This document shows, piece after piece, positions 39,448-51,187 of a stretch of 64,000 bases of DNA. This stretch comes from Paramacrobiotus metropolitanus. Lineage: Eukaryota; Tardigrada; Eutardigrada; Parachela; Macrobiotidae. The stretch's first letter is position 1; each line of letters starts with the position of its first letter. The translations under genes and the position numbers were made by a program. Under the pieces are notes generated by a model that did no database searches, had not been told where the DNA came from, and worked only from the letters and a program-made list of their open reading frames with translations. The DNA lies in NCBI RefSeq assembly GCF_019649055.1, contig NW_026570228.1, positions 1,302,001-1,366,000 on the forward strand, in the 5' to 3' direction.

Positions 39448-41054
39448 ACTAATTAACAAACGTTGCTATTAGAATGTGAGGGAATGTATTTTTCCAACCA
39501 ATATAATTAAAAGCCTTACTCGTATCACTTGCAGTACGTATAAGAGTGCGGTAAGCACGTTTCCAAATTAAAAAGATAAGCGTCACTTACTCGTACCTTT
39601 AGCAGTAAGCGGCATTAATATTCCGTGCATCTTGTACTAATGGTGAGTAATGAATGTTAATCTGTAGCATACGAATGTTACGGAAACAGCCGAAACACAT
39701 ACATTCTTGTAATCAATATCGTACTCAAGGGCTTTGTTGTCTTACTTACATTATATAGAATGGTGAGTTATAGTACGAAAGTCTTGGCAAGCAGACATAA
39801 ACGTATGACCCCGCTGGGTCGTGTCCCTTCATTTTGTCCACCACTGGTTTTGCCCACCAGTCATTTCGTCCATCATTCATTTTGTCCACAGTACATTTTG
39901 TCCACCATACAGTTCGATGCACACTGCGTGACTACCGAGTTAGATATATACTTTACTGCACTACTACGCAAACGCTAACCCTGTGCTGAAACGATTACAG
40001 TGGTTTAGGTTAAACAATATACAACACCTCGCAACACTCAGCACTATGCTGAGAAGTGAGAACGATGACTGTGCTTTAGGTTATCTTGGGATTTCTTCGG
40101 TTTATTAGGTGATTCTAGGTTTTCTCAGGTAGTAATTCTCTTAGGTTTCAACGATATTTTTCGCTTTAAACGGTTCTCTGTAGTTTAAAGGAGTAAATAA
40201 TTAGTGGCCGAAGTGACTGGTGGACAAAGTGAATGTTGGACAAAATGAATGGTGGACAAAATGAATGGTGGGCAAAGTGAATGGTGGACAAAATGAATGG
40301 TGGACGATAATAGGAAGCCCGTTGGTTATGTTTTCCTTTACTGTTTCTAGCAGTGGTGTACGACCTTTAATAAGTATCGTTGTACAAGTAGTACCCAAAC
40401 TTACTACCAAAACAGAACGTCATTATAACAGAAAAACTTCCTCTATGCTATCCTGATAGGGGAGCGTACCCATTACACAAATCGCGTTTCCCCGTTGTAT
40501 TTGCATAGATATTCGCTGCTTAAAAAACTCTTTCGCTCACTTCTGGCCAGTGGAAGTCACCATACATTTCTAGCAGTAGCTTCGCTTCGGTCTTATAGTG
40601 CTAGCCTAAAGCGGTGCACTTTCCTAGTGTAACATCCTATAAATAAACCGCTTACATATGTATTAATATACGTACACGCCTGACGACAAACTAAACTTGT
40701 AGAGGTACAGTGCAGAGCGATATTGTTGCGAAGTAGGTAATTGGACAATGACCAATACCCTGTGTTATCGAAGTACGCAACTGCGCTTCGCAGTCAGTTT
40801 TCTAGCCACATTCCGTTAGGCATTTACAATCATTCTTACTGAAATATCTGGCGTGCAAAAAAAGCAAGTTACGTGTTTAAAACCTGTGGCGCTGTGCGCC
40901 GTAGCACGGCTTAAAGCGCCACCCGTGACCTTTTAATGTTCGCTGTATTTACGAATGTTCAATTTGTCAACATGCTTGTACATACTTGCTAAGGAAAGTA
41001 CGTGGCCATCTGTGCTCTGTTTACGTACTCACAGCTTGTTTTGTCCGTGTTTAG

Positions 41055-41969
41055 CCGTCTACCACTTCGATTCTAGTGGAGAGGAGTTTAAAGAGCCGTG
41101 GCTCCAGTTCGTTGACTGCTTGGAGGCTTTACCCGGGAACAATTGCTTTCGTGGGGTATTGCAGGACTGGCGTAATCCAGTACAGATGTTCCACGAGAAC
41201 ATCCAGACAAAGGTAACGTAGTTTTCATGGTTTTGGTAAAGTTGACCTATGAAATTCTCACACGTACTATTAACAGAGTAATTTTATGGTACACGCACGT
41301 GGAATGCTAACGTGTTAATTGTAGTGATATCACACTGACCTTTACATTAACTCCGGATTCGTAGGTGGTGACGTTGGAATTAGCTTGTGGTGTCATCGTT
41401 ATGTACCTAGGGTCGGCGGCGGTGAAAGCGTTTTGTCTGTGGAACTACGCGGATCCCGTTGCGTAGGAAATGCAGTGGGGCAGTTCCATAATTTGTGGAA
41501 GCGCATGCAGCTAGCAGAACAAGACCACGGTGACGAAGAAAAGCCGAAATCCCTTCATGATGAACTGGCAGCTGGTGCGGGGTTTTGTGTTTTCCGTAAT
41601 GAGTGGAGCGTGGCGCGTTATAAAGGTACATTATGATTTTACATATTACTTTACTGCTACTTTGCGCTTGTCCTGACTCTTGTACGGTATTAGCCTATAG
41701 CACTGTAGGCAAGCGCGAGCTAAACCGATCACGTTCACTCAGCTGCCTGCATCTTGTACGCGGTTGCTGCAGCTTTCTTTTTTTTAGATTGGGCGAAAAA
41801 GTTGATATGGCCAGCAAAACGTCCACTGCGCATCCTCGATGTGGTAAATTTTGCCGGAATATGGTTCTACAACCTAGAACACTACGCAGATGAACCCGAC
41901 TACGAGTACTGGGCGCCTGAGGATTGCGTGCCGCCCCGTTTGTTTACACAGTTGCTTAAATTTCGATAA
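41055..41969 (+). pseudogene. Three exon-like blocks of an unknown gene
   Basis: Block 1 (41055-41212) lies between TTTAG and AAAG|GTAACG and encodes VYHFDSSGEEFKEPWLQFVD and onward. Block 2 (about 41384-41625) encodes VGNAVGQFHNLWKRMQLAEQ and ends AAAG|GTACA. Block 3 (41788-41969) starts after TTTTTAG and encodes DWAKKLIWPAKRPLRILDVV to TAA. Blocks 2 and 3 join in phase, but block 1 to block 2 does not without a frame break, so this may be a decayed gene or my exon edges are wrong. No family is recognised. It may be upstream of the decayed F-box gene at 42299, but it does not resemble the N-terminal module of that family. Confidence 0.35.
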
Positions 41970-42298
41970 ATTCAGTTTTGTTTTGGCATGTGGTTTCGCT
42001 TTTTTTAACTGATTTTCGGGGCTACAGAGCCGAAGTTTTTTTGCGAAGAATATTTAGTTAATCTAGCTACTGACCTCATATTAGTCATACACCATAGACG
42101 AAATACATAAAACAAATCATTTATTAAAAAAACATGGCTCAAACACTACTGCTTCCATTCGGGAGCTCTTTCTCTTCGTACGTCGTACGGCTTCCTTTCA
42201 GGCGACGTATCTTCCAGCACTGTATACTGTTTCCATTCGCCAGCATTATTTGCCAATAACTCTTACTGTATACTACTCATCATGATCCTAATCCGCAG

Positions 42299-42629
42299 GT
42301 TGTCAGCGTTATCCATGCTGGTCAACTGGAGAATTTCATCGCAGCGTGCCGCGGTCTGCCGTGTGATACCTTGCATTTGGTCTGCTGCACGTGGCTTCTG
42401 GAGTACAACCTGCGGGGGGGGTGGGACGAAGTCATGAAGCTATACATCACTATGGCCATGCCCCATGGGGCGTGTACCACTGAGCGGGGATGCTGCGTCC
42501 GCGGTGTGGGACGCGTGGGAGGCTGCCATGCCGTCACCCAGCAAGAACGAGATGCGGGCGCTGTCGAACTGGTTAACGATTACCACGGCGGATGAGGACT
42601 ATGGGATTCATCGCATGGCAGTCAGCAAA
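42299..42629 (+). pseudogene. F-box family gene A: decayed second exon
   Basis: Similar to the C-terminal half of the F-box module in the genes at 59250 and 61886. It has LPCDTLHLVCCTWLLEYNL, then after a frame change near 42465 VPLSGDAASAVWDAWEAAM and GIHRMAVSK|GT. The F-box itself is missing. The donor AGCAAA|GTAAAG is at the same place as in the intact copies. Its last exon lies at 50862-51017, beyond the Gypsy element, which therefore sits in this intron. Confidence 0.7.
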
Positions 42630-43022
42630 GTAAAGGAATCTAGCACCGCCTATTTTTTACAGTTTTTCAACATAATCTTATGGTTAGGAGCATATAAAAA
42701 TATCCAGGCATTAAATAAAGAACCGTTCCTAAGGTAGCAGCCATCAAAATTAGAAAACACTCTAGCACAGGCTCACTAAACCACAGTTAAAATTTAGGCT
42801 CCATGACATTTCGTCCGCCCGCTCAATTCGGCCGACAGAAAGCCTAAGAAAAACATAAGAAAACGTAACAAAAACTGTTCGGCCGAAGAGGCATGCGGCT
42901 GAAGTGGCGGGATACCAAAACTTAAACGTTGTCAAAATAATCAAAACTTTATCTTTCCGTGGGTTAAACAGTAAATTATTTAACGCTGCTGAGACATTTC
43001 CCTTACCGCTTAACTAACATAT

Positions 43023-43395
43023 TGTCACAAGCTGTGCAACACTCTCACTCTGTCCGAGGGGAAGATTGGCTACTTCCTAGTCGGAGGAAGCTGCCAGCGC
43101 CGCACTACTAGGGGGGAAGAATGGCTACTTCCTAGCCTAGGAAGCTGATGACCAGCAAAACTACTTGCTGCTACTAAACGAAACGAGAGAGCCGCACTTC
43201 CCAGATCAAATTTAATAACAAAAGCAAAAGATCAGAAAATGCAACTAACTCTATAACAGAGAATGCCCGGCTTTTGTAGGCCGTGAATAACAGCGAGTGA
43301 CTACGTAACAGCTCCGGCGGCTACGCCGGCCAATAGGAAGACATGCAGGGGATAAATGTACTACATAATAACTCCCGTAAGGAGAGTGCACGACA
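43023..43395 (-). repeat. 3' LTR of the Gypsy element
   Basis: A 373-bp direct repeat of 50323-50695. On minus it follows the purine tract GCGAGGGGACG. The gap 43396-43577 next to it shows only the tract. Confidence 0.93.
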
Positions 43396-43577
43396 CGTCC
43401 CCTCGCTGCAGGGAGGCTGGACCCACAGCCGTTAAAAAACAAAAGAAGTCTGCTAGCATAGCAGTGTTATTAACAAAAGGTTATTTATACATAAGTAAAT
43501 GAATAAAAAACACAACAAACTACTAGTTACCCAGAACTGTACGATCCCGAAAAGTCCGGTGCGAACTCCGGTAGTGG

Positions 43578-44765
43578 TTAGTGGGAATCGTCGGCATCCA
43601 TAGCTTCGTCAGCTCGTCCGTCTCCGGGTTGGAGGTCCAGTTCGGCCGCTAGCTTTTCCGCTTCTTCAACCGGAAGTCCCTCCCAGTGCGCCCAATACTT
43701 GATCTCCTTGCCGGAGTACTGTGGAGTGCAGACAGGACAATCGGCGCATGCATCCATCATCCGGAAGTGATCTGGGTTGTACGCCGTCCATGCATCCACC
43801 ATCGTGGCCCAGGTGTCCCATTCATCCACATTGTTGTTGCCCACGGGGATCTGCTCCCATTGCAGGCGATGAAGCATCGGCTCGAAGAGTCCTGGTGCAG
43901 GGAGCTTCAGTGCCATCTGTACCAGCGGACTGTTGATGGCCTTGCGAGCGACGTGCATGGCTCGAACGCAAAAGCCGTCGTATGCCGTCCGACGTTTGTT
44001 GTCGTCCGCGTCAATCAACGCTGCGTGAGAAGTTATCCAGTTCTCGATGGTTGAATCTGCAGCCCGTTTAAGCATATAGCGTCCGTTCTTGTCCACGGGT
44101 GTCCGTGTGCTGTCGAACGCGAAAGGATATCCGTCCAACTGTGACTCCATCCACGTTGGTGGGCCAACATACCAGCGGACGACTGTTGACAGAACAGATC
44201 CGTACTTCTTCGTGACGAAGAATCCTTCGGTAAAGCGAAGAAAGTCGAGCATCTCCTCTTCGGAGAACAATCCAGCGTATGGCCGGCAGTATTTACCATC
44301 CGCGGTTATGCGCATAATGCGGCCGTGTGAATCCAGCTTTTTTAGCGGATTCAGTGGTGCTTCCACAGGGAGAGGTTCCTCCATTGCTGGCGCGTTCGGC
44401 AGTGGTCCATCAGCAATCGGCTGCTCCTCAGCAGAGGCCTCAGACTCCGAGTACGGAGGGTGATCGGCAACGCCGGGTGGGTCGACCAGTTCCGGAAATC
44501 GCTTGCCAACGTCATGCAGAAAATCTTTAATTTCCTGCGGCTTTGTCAGCCAGGCTTTCAGGCGGTCGTAGCCGGTTTTAATTCCGGATCCCGCAGCAAC
44601 AACTGCGCGACGCAGCTCTTCGTCGGGGACGATTCCGATATCGGCCAGAAACACCTCATCAAACTCTGCGTGAATGCAGGGGATGATCTGGAATTGTCCA
44701 GTATTTCGGTAAGCCTGGTTTATCTGAAAACGACAGGCGGCACAAGGGTACACTTGAGGATCCAT
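43578..44765 (-). CDS. Third ORF of the Gypsy element, unknown
   Basis: 396 codons from ATG 44765 (MDPQVYPCAACRFQINQAYR), intact. It has an N-terminal Cys pair (CAAC), an acidic Pro-rich linker (about residues 105-145), a central block EEEMLDFLRFTEGFFVTKKY and RRTAYDGFCVRAMHVARKA, and a C-terminal CADCPVC with YWAHWEGLPVEEAEKLAAEL that faintly recalls a chromo-type fold. It occupies the env position between integrase and the 3' LTR, but it has no signal peptide or transmembrane segment, so it is not an envelope glycoprotein. Being intact while gag and pol are broken is notable. It may be a captured host gene or a helper-recognised function. Confidence 0.6.
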   Translation of the reverse strand: MDPQVYPCAACRFQINQAYRNTGQFQIIPCIHAEFDEVFLADIGIVPDEELRRAVVAAGSGIKTGYDRLKAWLTKPQEIKDFLHDVGKRFPELVDPPGVADHPPYSESEASAEEQPIADGPLPNAPAMEEPLPVEAPLNPLKKLDSHGRIMRITADGKYCRPYAGLFSEEEMLDFLRFTEGFFVTKKYGSVLSTVVRWYVGPPTWMESQLDGYPFAFDSTRTPVDKNGRYMLKRAADSTIENWITSHAALIDADDNKRRTAYDGFCVRAMHVARKAINSPLVQMALKLPAPGLFEPMLHRLQWEQIPVGNNNVDEWDTWATMVDAWTAYNPDHFRMMDACADCPVCTPQYSGKEIKYWAHWEGLPVEEAEKLAAELDLQPGDGRADEAMDADDSH

Positions 44766-45061
44766 GCTGATGCAGACAGTGCACACGACACTTTAAAATT
44801 TTAAAGATGCGAATGCCAGAGTGGAAAAATCAGACTGACAGTCTGGCCGTTGTCTTTATTCAGGCTGTTCTGCGTTAAGCAGGCTGCTGCCTTGGCAGTC
44901 GTACAACATCATTGCAGGTGCTGCAGAATGCAGGTCAAGCAAGTTCACTTGTACTACCGTAAGTAGTATTACGTAACACGTATAATCTGCATAAATGCAG
45001 CTGTATGTTGAAAGTTACGCCTGTACGCATACAGTACGACGTTTTAATGAAGCCATTACTT

Positions 45062-46408
45062 TCACTGGTGCCTAACTCGCTTTATGCGAGTCTTTTGTAC
45101 ACTCAACGCAACGTTCTTTGCTCTGGCCTTACGGACAGGATTTCGCCGTAACTTTACCGGAGTTTTTTCCGGAATATTCTCCCAACTGCAACTGTTGTCA
45201 GCTGTCTCCTCATTAGGAGTCACAGAAACAGTTACATTTGCATCGTCACCAGCGGATGCTGGACGCTGTATATACGGCTGTATCCGGTCAACATTATATC
45301 TGTCCACTAGGCTGCGCCTAGGACCGGGAAATAACCGCTTCAACTCATACACATTATCATTTATTTTACGAATAACTTCGTACGGATAAGCAAATTTTTC
45401 GGAAAGTTTGGTATTTTTACCAACTTTCCTCGTAAGTTGCCGTACTCGTACAAGATCGCCCAGGCTATAAGTAACCGCCTTTCAGTGGGCGTCCAGCCGG
45501 TTAGCATCTCTGCTTTGCTGCAGTACAATGCGCGATTTTGCTATTTCATATCCGGCGGATAGCCGTGTTAGCAATTCTTGCACATATTGAGGATAACTGT
45601 TGTATAACAGACTTTCTCTCACTTTAAATAAAGTGTGGAACGGAAAGTTCGGGTGTCTGCCAAAAATCAAATAAAACAGAGAAAATCCGTGGGTGGTTTG
45701 TGCTGCGGCGTTATGTGCAAACACAACAGAAGAGACATATAAATCCCAATCTTTCTGCGTCGGTGCAGTAAACATTGCAATGCCCTCCGCAAGCGGGGCC
45801 ATTTGACGCTCACATAGTGAGTTGCCTTGCGGATGATACGAAGTAGTCATTACCTGCTTAATGCCGCAGAGTTCGGTGATTTTCAGAATTAGTTCGTTCC
45901 GAAAATGGGTCCCTCTGTCGTGCAACAGTTTAATGGGCGTTCCAAACGTGAGAAATACTTTCTCTACAAGAAAATCTGCTACTAGGGCAGCGGTATCGTT
46001 CACCACAGGGGAAGCTACCACGAAGCGACTTAAATGGTCGATAAGCACTACTATGTACTTATTTCCACGTTCGGTTACTGGGAACGGTCCCAGGATATCA
46101 ATTGCAACCGTATGAAACGGTGGTGGTACCGGCATAAACCGCATTGTGCCTGCAATTTTGGAGTGCGGCACCTTACGCGCTTGGCACTGGTGACATGACT
46201 GGACATAGTGCTTTACGTAAGCATGCATGCCGGGCCACCAAAATCTAGTTACAACTAGATCCCATGTTTTCCGAAAACCCATATTGGCTGTCATGGGTAG
46301 GTCATGACAAGCTTTTAAAATATCTTCTCGCATCTGGCAAGGCACCACGAAGCACAGGTGTTTTTCAGTGAGATATCTTCTGTATCGATACAGTACACTG
46401 TTTTTCAA
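45062..46408 (-). pseudogene. Gypsy integrase, one in-frame stop
   Basis: An H2C2-type zinc region (ACHDLPMTANMGFRKTWDLV to CHQCQARK) leads into the rve core with catalytic Asp in VAIDILGPFPV, Asp in LLHDRGTHFRNEL and Glu in GNSLCERQMA. A C-terminal domain follows, VYELKRLFPGPRRSLVDRYN. A TGA at 45482-45484 lies between core and tail, in the same frame. It joins the element DNA to the chromosome. Its N-terminal side is fused by deletion to the protease region. Confidence 0.75.
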
Positions 46409-46454
46409 ACGGTATTCAGCGTTATACCACTTGTATTCGGGGATGTCTCGTCTT

Positions 46455-47939
46455 TCATATCTCGTATAATACGAGTAAGATTCTCATCTTTCTCCTGCTC
46501 CAGTCGAGCATTTTCTGCACCTCATCTTGAATGAGTTTCCGCCCCTGCCAGGAAGTACGACGCGGAGTTGATTTAAACGGTTTAGAGTCTCCAGTGTCAA
46601 TGGAGTGTGCACTAAAGTTAGTAAAGCCGTACGGCCGGTCTTTCGTAGGAAAGATATCGCGATTATCGCGCAGTGTAGCCAGTATACGGTCGCGCTGCTC
46701 ACTGCTGAGTTCCAGATTGATATCCGCTGTTCTAAGGATCTCCTCTAATTCAGCATTTTCCTCGTCGGAGTAATGTCGTACACCGGTTTCGTTTACTTGA
46801 ACCGGATCGGGTAGTTCTTCATACGGCTCGGCTGAGCCAAGATTTGACCCTTTACGAATAATCTTCGGATATTTTGAAGGATTCATTACAAATAAACTGG
46901 TGCGATTATCAGATACCGTTACTACCGAATTCGGTATTATCGTTTTGCTTCGCTCCAGCGTGTGCCGGTTAGGAAATACCACCATTCTAGCCTGCTTAAT
47001 TTTAGTACGGGGCTTGCACTGTACTACTACAGCACTCATCGGTGGTACTCGTACAGTTTCCGTACTGTATATACTAACTCGTTCCCGAGACGATATAGTA
47101 TCGGCATAATCTTGACATTCAAGATCAAACTCAGTTTTGAGTAAATTAACGTCAGCTTGCGCTAGTTCATCTACTGCAAAGGTAACGCGCCTATTATTAT
47201 GCGCGCGATATCCAGACTGCACATTAGTGTGACTGTTAGGAATAACGGTGGCATCGGTACACAGGATAACCGGCAACGTACGCAATGCAGCTACTAATAC
47301 GTCAGCATCTGCCGTATCCGGTAGTTGGTGCAAGTCCACTGCGGCATATGCGCCGTTGCTCACTGGTGGTACTACTGTTACTCCAGAGTTATGGAGATGT
47401 TGGACAGATTGTACCTGCTGTACGAATGCCGCTGATGCGGTATCTGTCCACTTAAGTGGTGTCTTCCAGTAAATGTCAAAACTAAAAATGTTACTTTCTA
47501 GTTCATTCTGTAGTATTACAGATTTGAGAATATCCAAGGAATTCGGGTTACGGGATATAAAGTCCCAACCGAGTATCAACTCATTCTTCATTTCTGTAGC
47601 GAATACGTCGTGAGACGATTTTAAATCCGAAAGATGTACTGATATACTGGTACACAACGAAAGCGACTTGCAGTTACCCGTAATACCGCGCATTACTACT
47701 CTGTTCGAGTTTACTGGTAATGTACAGTAGTTATTACTGTGTTCATCACAGAACTCTCGCCAAATGAGTGATGTATCAGCTGCTGTATCAAGCAAAGCAG
47801 AGACAGAGATACCATTTACAGTAACAGGCACTTTAACGCTTTTAATGATCTTGGGTGTTTTCTCACTTAGTGAGTTTCCATCATCTATCACGGTACCTCT
47901 CTGTGCTTGTACAGTGGTGTCTCCGCTTTGAACATTCAC
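46455..47939 (-). pseudogene. Gypsy protease region; RT and RNase H deleted
   Basis: An aspartic protease with the active-site block VSALLDTAADTSLIW (Asp-Thr-Ala) and a flap-side VVMRGITGNC. A long linker follows, then the pre-RT block FSAHSIDTGDSKPFKSTPRR and VQKMLD. At that point (about 46490) the sequence jumps to the short stretch before the integrase zinc region. All RT motifs and RNase H, about 500 codons, are absent. The deletion is internal, since both LTRs remain. Confidence 0.8.
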
Positions 47940-48004
47940 ATCCGGTGGGGAAATATCCGGTGGTTTTGGAGGGTTTTCGGGTGCCGCGGCCGTATGACCT
48001 CCGT

Positions 48005-50200
48005 TTACGGGCGGCCGGTGTTTTTTGAACCGTTAGCGCTGGACGAGCGAGATCCGCCTCCACTATCCCGGTTTGACGATCTCCTGGGTCGGCGCTGGGC
48101 TTGAAACGCTTTGACTTCCTGAGGAAGAGTTGCTGGATCCGCTCTGTAGTACTGACAATCAGGACTGTAATGACCTTGCTTGCCGCAAGTAAAGCATGTT
48201 ACATTAAGCGGTGCAGCCGCCCTGGGCGGAGATTTGCTTGCTTTGCTCAGCCGCTTATTCGCTTCGCTCGCATGTTGAGAAATCTCAGTGGTTTCACTGT
48301 CATCAGGTTTCCTCTCGGAGAACGAATTCCGTCTGCCACCAGACTGGCGGGCGCCAGGGTTGAATACAGGCACGGCAACGCTGATCCCGTTTTGGGCATC
48401 GCTGTTGCGCATTGCCAGGATACGCTGACAATTGCGTGCCTGGATCAGAAAACTGGCAGGCGTTTGCGGTTGGCTTATACCAACACGATCAAACAGGTCC
48501 GGGACGCGGCGTAAGCCGTTTATCAGGAAATGTACCTGCATTGCCGGTGCCAGTGCTGACCCACTGTCAGTAATCAAGTCCATTACAGACTGATAATAGT
48601 CTTCAATAGACTCCTTTTTAGGATCGTAATACCGCGAAGTTAAAGTCTGTGCTGCCACAGTTTCGCGGTCGTGCTCATAGAACTTCTCCATGAGCTTCAG
48701 TTTCCACTGTACCCATGACAGTTTGTCGGGATACTGACGGCGGGCATGGCCATAGAAGTCAGCCGCCCTGCTTTTCAGAGCAGACACTAGGCCTGCCACC
48801 ATCAGGGCGTCAGTCCATTGGTAAATGGAAGCTACTTCTTCGTAGCGAGTGATGAAATTTTCCACTCGCTCATTCTTGTCACCCTTAAATTCAGGGATTT
48901 TAGTTATACATTTAGGCTGCGTTTGCAGTATTCCGTATGGATTATCAACCATTTGGTTCGGTACGAGTCCTGCAGTTGCTGCAGCCCGAACATGGACACC
49001 GTTCGGTTGACGTCGTCCATCCTCCCTCGGTCGTCGACTACAGTCGCGAACATCATCATCCACCTCTGTGTCAGAATCATCCCGGCAGCTTCCGCGTGGA
49101 AGGAATGCGGAATTGTTACCGCGACCGGAGTGATCCGGTTGACTGACTGAGGCGCAGTACTGCATACTACGAGTATGAGTACCCGAATGCTCGGTTCGAC
49201 CGAGTAATGCGCCCGTGCGCTGGTACATCCGCTCGTGGGCGGTTGCCTGAGACTGCATCGCGTTGCTATTCCGATCCATACGGGCAACGTGTGGCAATTC
49301 AAACGGGTGTTTGCCATACGGCGACGAGCAGTCATATACGTCATCATACTGCTTAGAGCGCAGATTCGATTTTGGCTTGAACTGCCTGCTATTGTCCGCA
49401 TTAATGCGAAAAGAAACAGCGGGATTACGTGATTGGCTCTTCTGCTGTGCTGCAGTAAAATTCGAACCAATATTACCACGTAACACATTGTCTCGATCAT
49501 ACGAGTATACTACCGTTTCTCGCGCGTCTACGTCATCACTGCTTGCTGAGCAGAAGGGATTGCGGGCCGTGCGCACATCTGCCGGCGAGCGGGTTCGATT
49601 TTGCTCTGGTTCCCGCTGGAAACCTCCACGATCTTCCCGGTGTCGGCCGCGACCTTCTGACAACGGTGAGTCTCGCCGGGTGGCAAGTAAATCGAGCGCA
49701 TCGATAATTCTGTCCAGTTTCCGGTTAGTCTCCACATTGCCGCTAATAAAATGATCTAACCGGTCGCTAGTCTTTCAGTTGGCCTGGTTAAGGAGATCCA
49801 GCTTTTCAGCGGTTTTACATTCAGTCCTGTTGCTATCACGTCTCTGCTTTTGCAGTTCATCGACCAATTTCAAAATAGGATCGTTCCTTGATTGATCATC
49901 CTGGCTATCGCCAGAAACGGGTACCACATTATCGACGTTATTATCGCTACCGTTCGACATGACGTCGGCGAGAGTATCAGAATCGTCCTCTGATATTAAA
50001 TTAAGAACTTCCGAAGGAAGCGAATTTAAAGATTCCGAATCGTCGGGAACACGTTCAGGTTGACTTACCACCTCGGGTGGGTGAAAATATTCAGGTGGCA
50101 ATGGATACACAGCACGGTTGTTCCTCCGTCTGGCAACTTCGGATTTCTGATGGTTTGTTAGCGGCTGCTGATGTTCCGCAGGTTCGCTTAGCTGGTGCAT
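48005..50200 (-). pseudogene. Gypsy gag, one in-frame stop
   Basis: Starts ATG 50200 (MHQLSEPAEHQQPLTNH). An acidic N-terminal part runs to a TGA at 49775-49777, and the same frame continues. The capsid-type domain has FITRYEEVASIYQWTDALMV and FYEHDRETVAAQTLTSRYYD. The nucleocapsid part has a CCHC knuckle, CFTCGKQGHYSPDC, then an Arg/Ser-rich end. About 730 residues packs RNA and forms particles. Pol is in another frame after it, as expected with a frameshift type of expression. Confidence 0.75.
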
Positions 50201-50322
50201 CCAAATAGGCTTTGATGGTAATTAGAGCACACGAGCAACGGCACAATGTCGCTGGATGTCCGATGAACACTGCCGGTGTGCAGGTAAAACAAAAGGTGGA
50301 AGTTCTGTCAAGGAGCGCCACT

Positions 50323-50695
50323 TGTCACAAGCTGTGCAACACTCTCACTCTGTCCGAGGGGAAGATTGGCTACTTCCTAGTCGGAGGGAGCTGCCAGTGC
50401 CGCACTACTAGGGGGGAAGAATGGCTACTTCCTAGCCTAGGAAGCTGATGACCAGCAAAACTACTTGCTGCTACTAAACGAAACGAGAGAGCCGCACTTT
50501 CCAGATCAAATTTAATAACAAAAGCAAAAGATTAGAAAATGCAACTAACTCTATAACAGAGAATGCCCGGCTTTTATAAGCCGTGAATAACAGCGAGTGA
50601 CTACGTAACAGCTCCGGCGGCTACGCCGGCCAATAGGAAGACATGCAGGGGATAAATGTACTACATAATAACTCCCGTAAGGAGAGTGCACGACA
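50323..50695 (-). repeat. 5' LTR of the Gypsy element
   Basis: A 373-bp direct repeat of 43023-43395. The primer-binding-site-like TGGCGCTCCTTGACAGA lies two bases inside. The outer flank is ATAT. Confidence 0.93.
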
Positions 50696-50861
50696 ATATA
50701 GAAATTATAGTAATAAAAATACCGTGATAACGAACTTAATAATAAAGATGGAAATACTCCATATAACGTAATCTGCCCGCATTTCATTAAAAACGTTCAA
50801 GATTTATTTTTGATTGTTTTATTTAATCCATGTCCGTCGAGCGCATTCATTTGTTGGGCAG

Positions 50862-51017
50862 GTGTTATGCACGACGCAGACCGCTGATCCGCGCCCGTCC
50901 CTGAATTATCGCGGGAAGAAATGGTGCACGGATGGACTGCAGGATCTGCGCTGGGAGGAACTGTCCCGCATTGCTCAGCGATTTCTTCTGATTCTGCCCG
51001 ACCTCCTTGGTAATTGA
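50862..51017 (+). pseudogene. F-box family gene A: last exon
   Basis: Acceptor GGGCAG|GTGTTATGC, then 51 codons with VLCTTQTADPRPSLNYRGKK, DGLQDLRWEELSR, ending TGA 51017. It is intact and very close to the last exons at 60454 and 61413. Its partner exon is at 42299-42629, and the Gypsy element separates them. Confidence 0.75.
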
Positions 51018-51187
51018 CTTCCTATAAAGCTATGGTGTCTTTCTAATACAAGTAATATCCACTTTCGGTTATAATCACTTGTATCTGTTAATCGGCATGT
51101 TTTTCGATTTCGTAACGGCATTAATGAATTATTGGCATTTCTTGTGAGCGCCTTGAGTTTACGTTCTGGCTTGCTTTGATGTAACAG

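Larger units (their letters stand above)
36901..40628. mobile_element. Foldback-type element with 1.18-kb inverted arms
   Basis: The arms 36901-38083 and 39448-40628 are near-identical inverse copies (outer end ACTAGGAAAGTGCACCGC, inner end about AACGTTTGTTAATTAGTGT). They enclose a 1.36-kb centre. Each arm contains a minisatellite of about 17 bases (GTCCACCATTCATTTT-type, 37220-37320 and its inverse copy at 40210-40310) and, further in, the same unit in opposite orientation (37620-37700 and 39830-39910). No transposase is encoded. No clear target duplication is visible (CAAGAAT against GTAACAT). Long arms filled with tandem repeats are the mark of foldback/Galileo-like elements. The open frames in the arms come from the repeats. 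Confidence 0.75.
43023..50695 (-). mobile_element. Ty3/Gypsy LTR retrotransposon lacking reverse transcriptase
   Basis: Two 373-bp LTRs (TG...CA) bound a 7.67-kb element read on minus. They are flanked by ATAT on both sides (43019-43022 and 50696-50699). Next to the 5' LTR is a primer-binding-site-like TGGCGCTCCTTGACAGA (about 50304-50320), and next to the 3' LTR is a purine tract GCGAGGGGACG. Order: gag (zinc knuckle), protease, a junction where reverse transcriptase and RNase H are gone, integrase (after protease, as in Gypsy), and a third ORF. The two LTRs differ at only a few positions (for example near 43089, 43207 and 43277), so the insertion is recent. Without RT it needs a helper to move. 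Confidence 0.9.

Noticed and set aside
36894-40635. Target duplication around the foldback element
   Set aside because: CAAGAAT and GTAACAT do not match, and no shift of the ends gives a convincing repeat.
43578-44765. Envelope protein in the Gypsy element
   Set aside because: No signal peptide, transmembrane segment or fusion motif; composition is that of a soluble protein.
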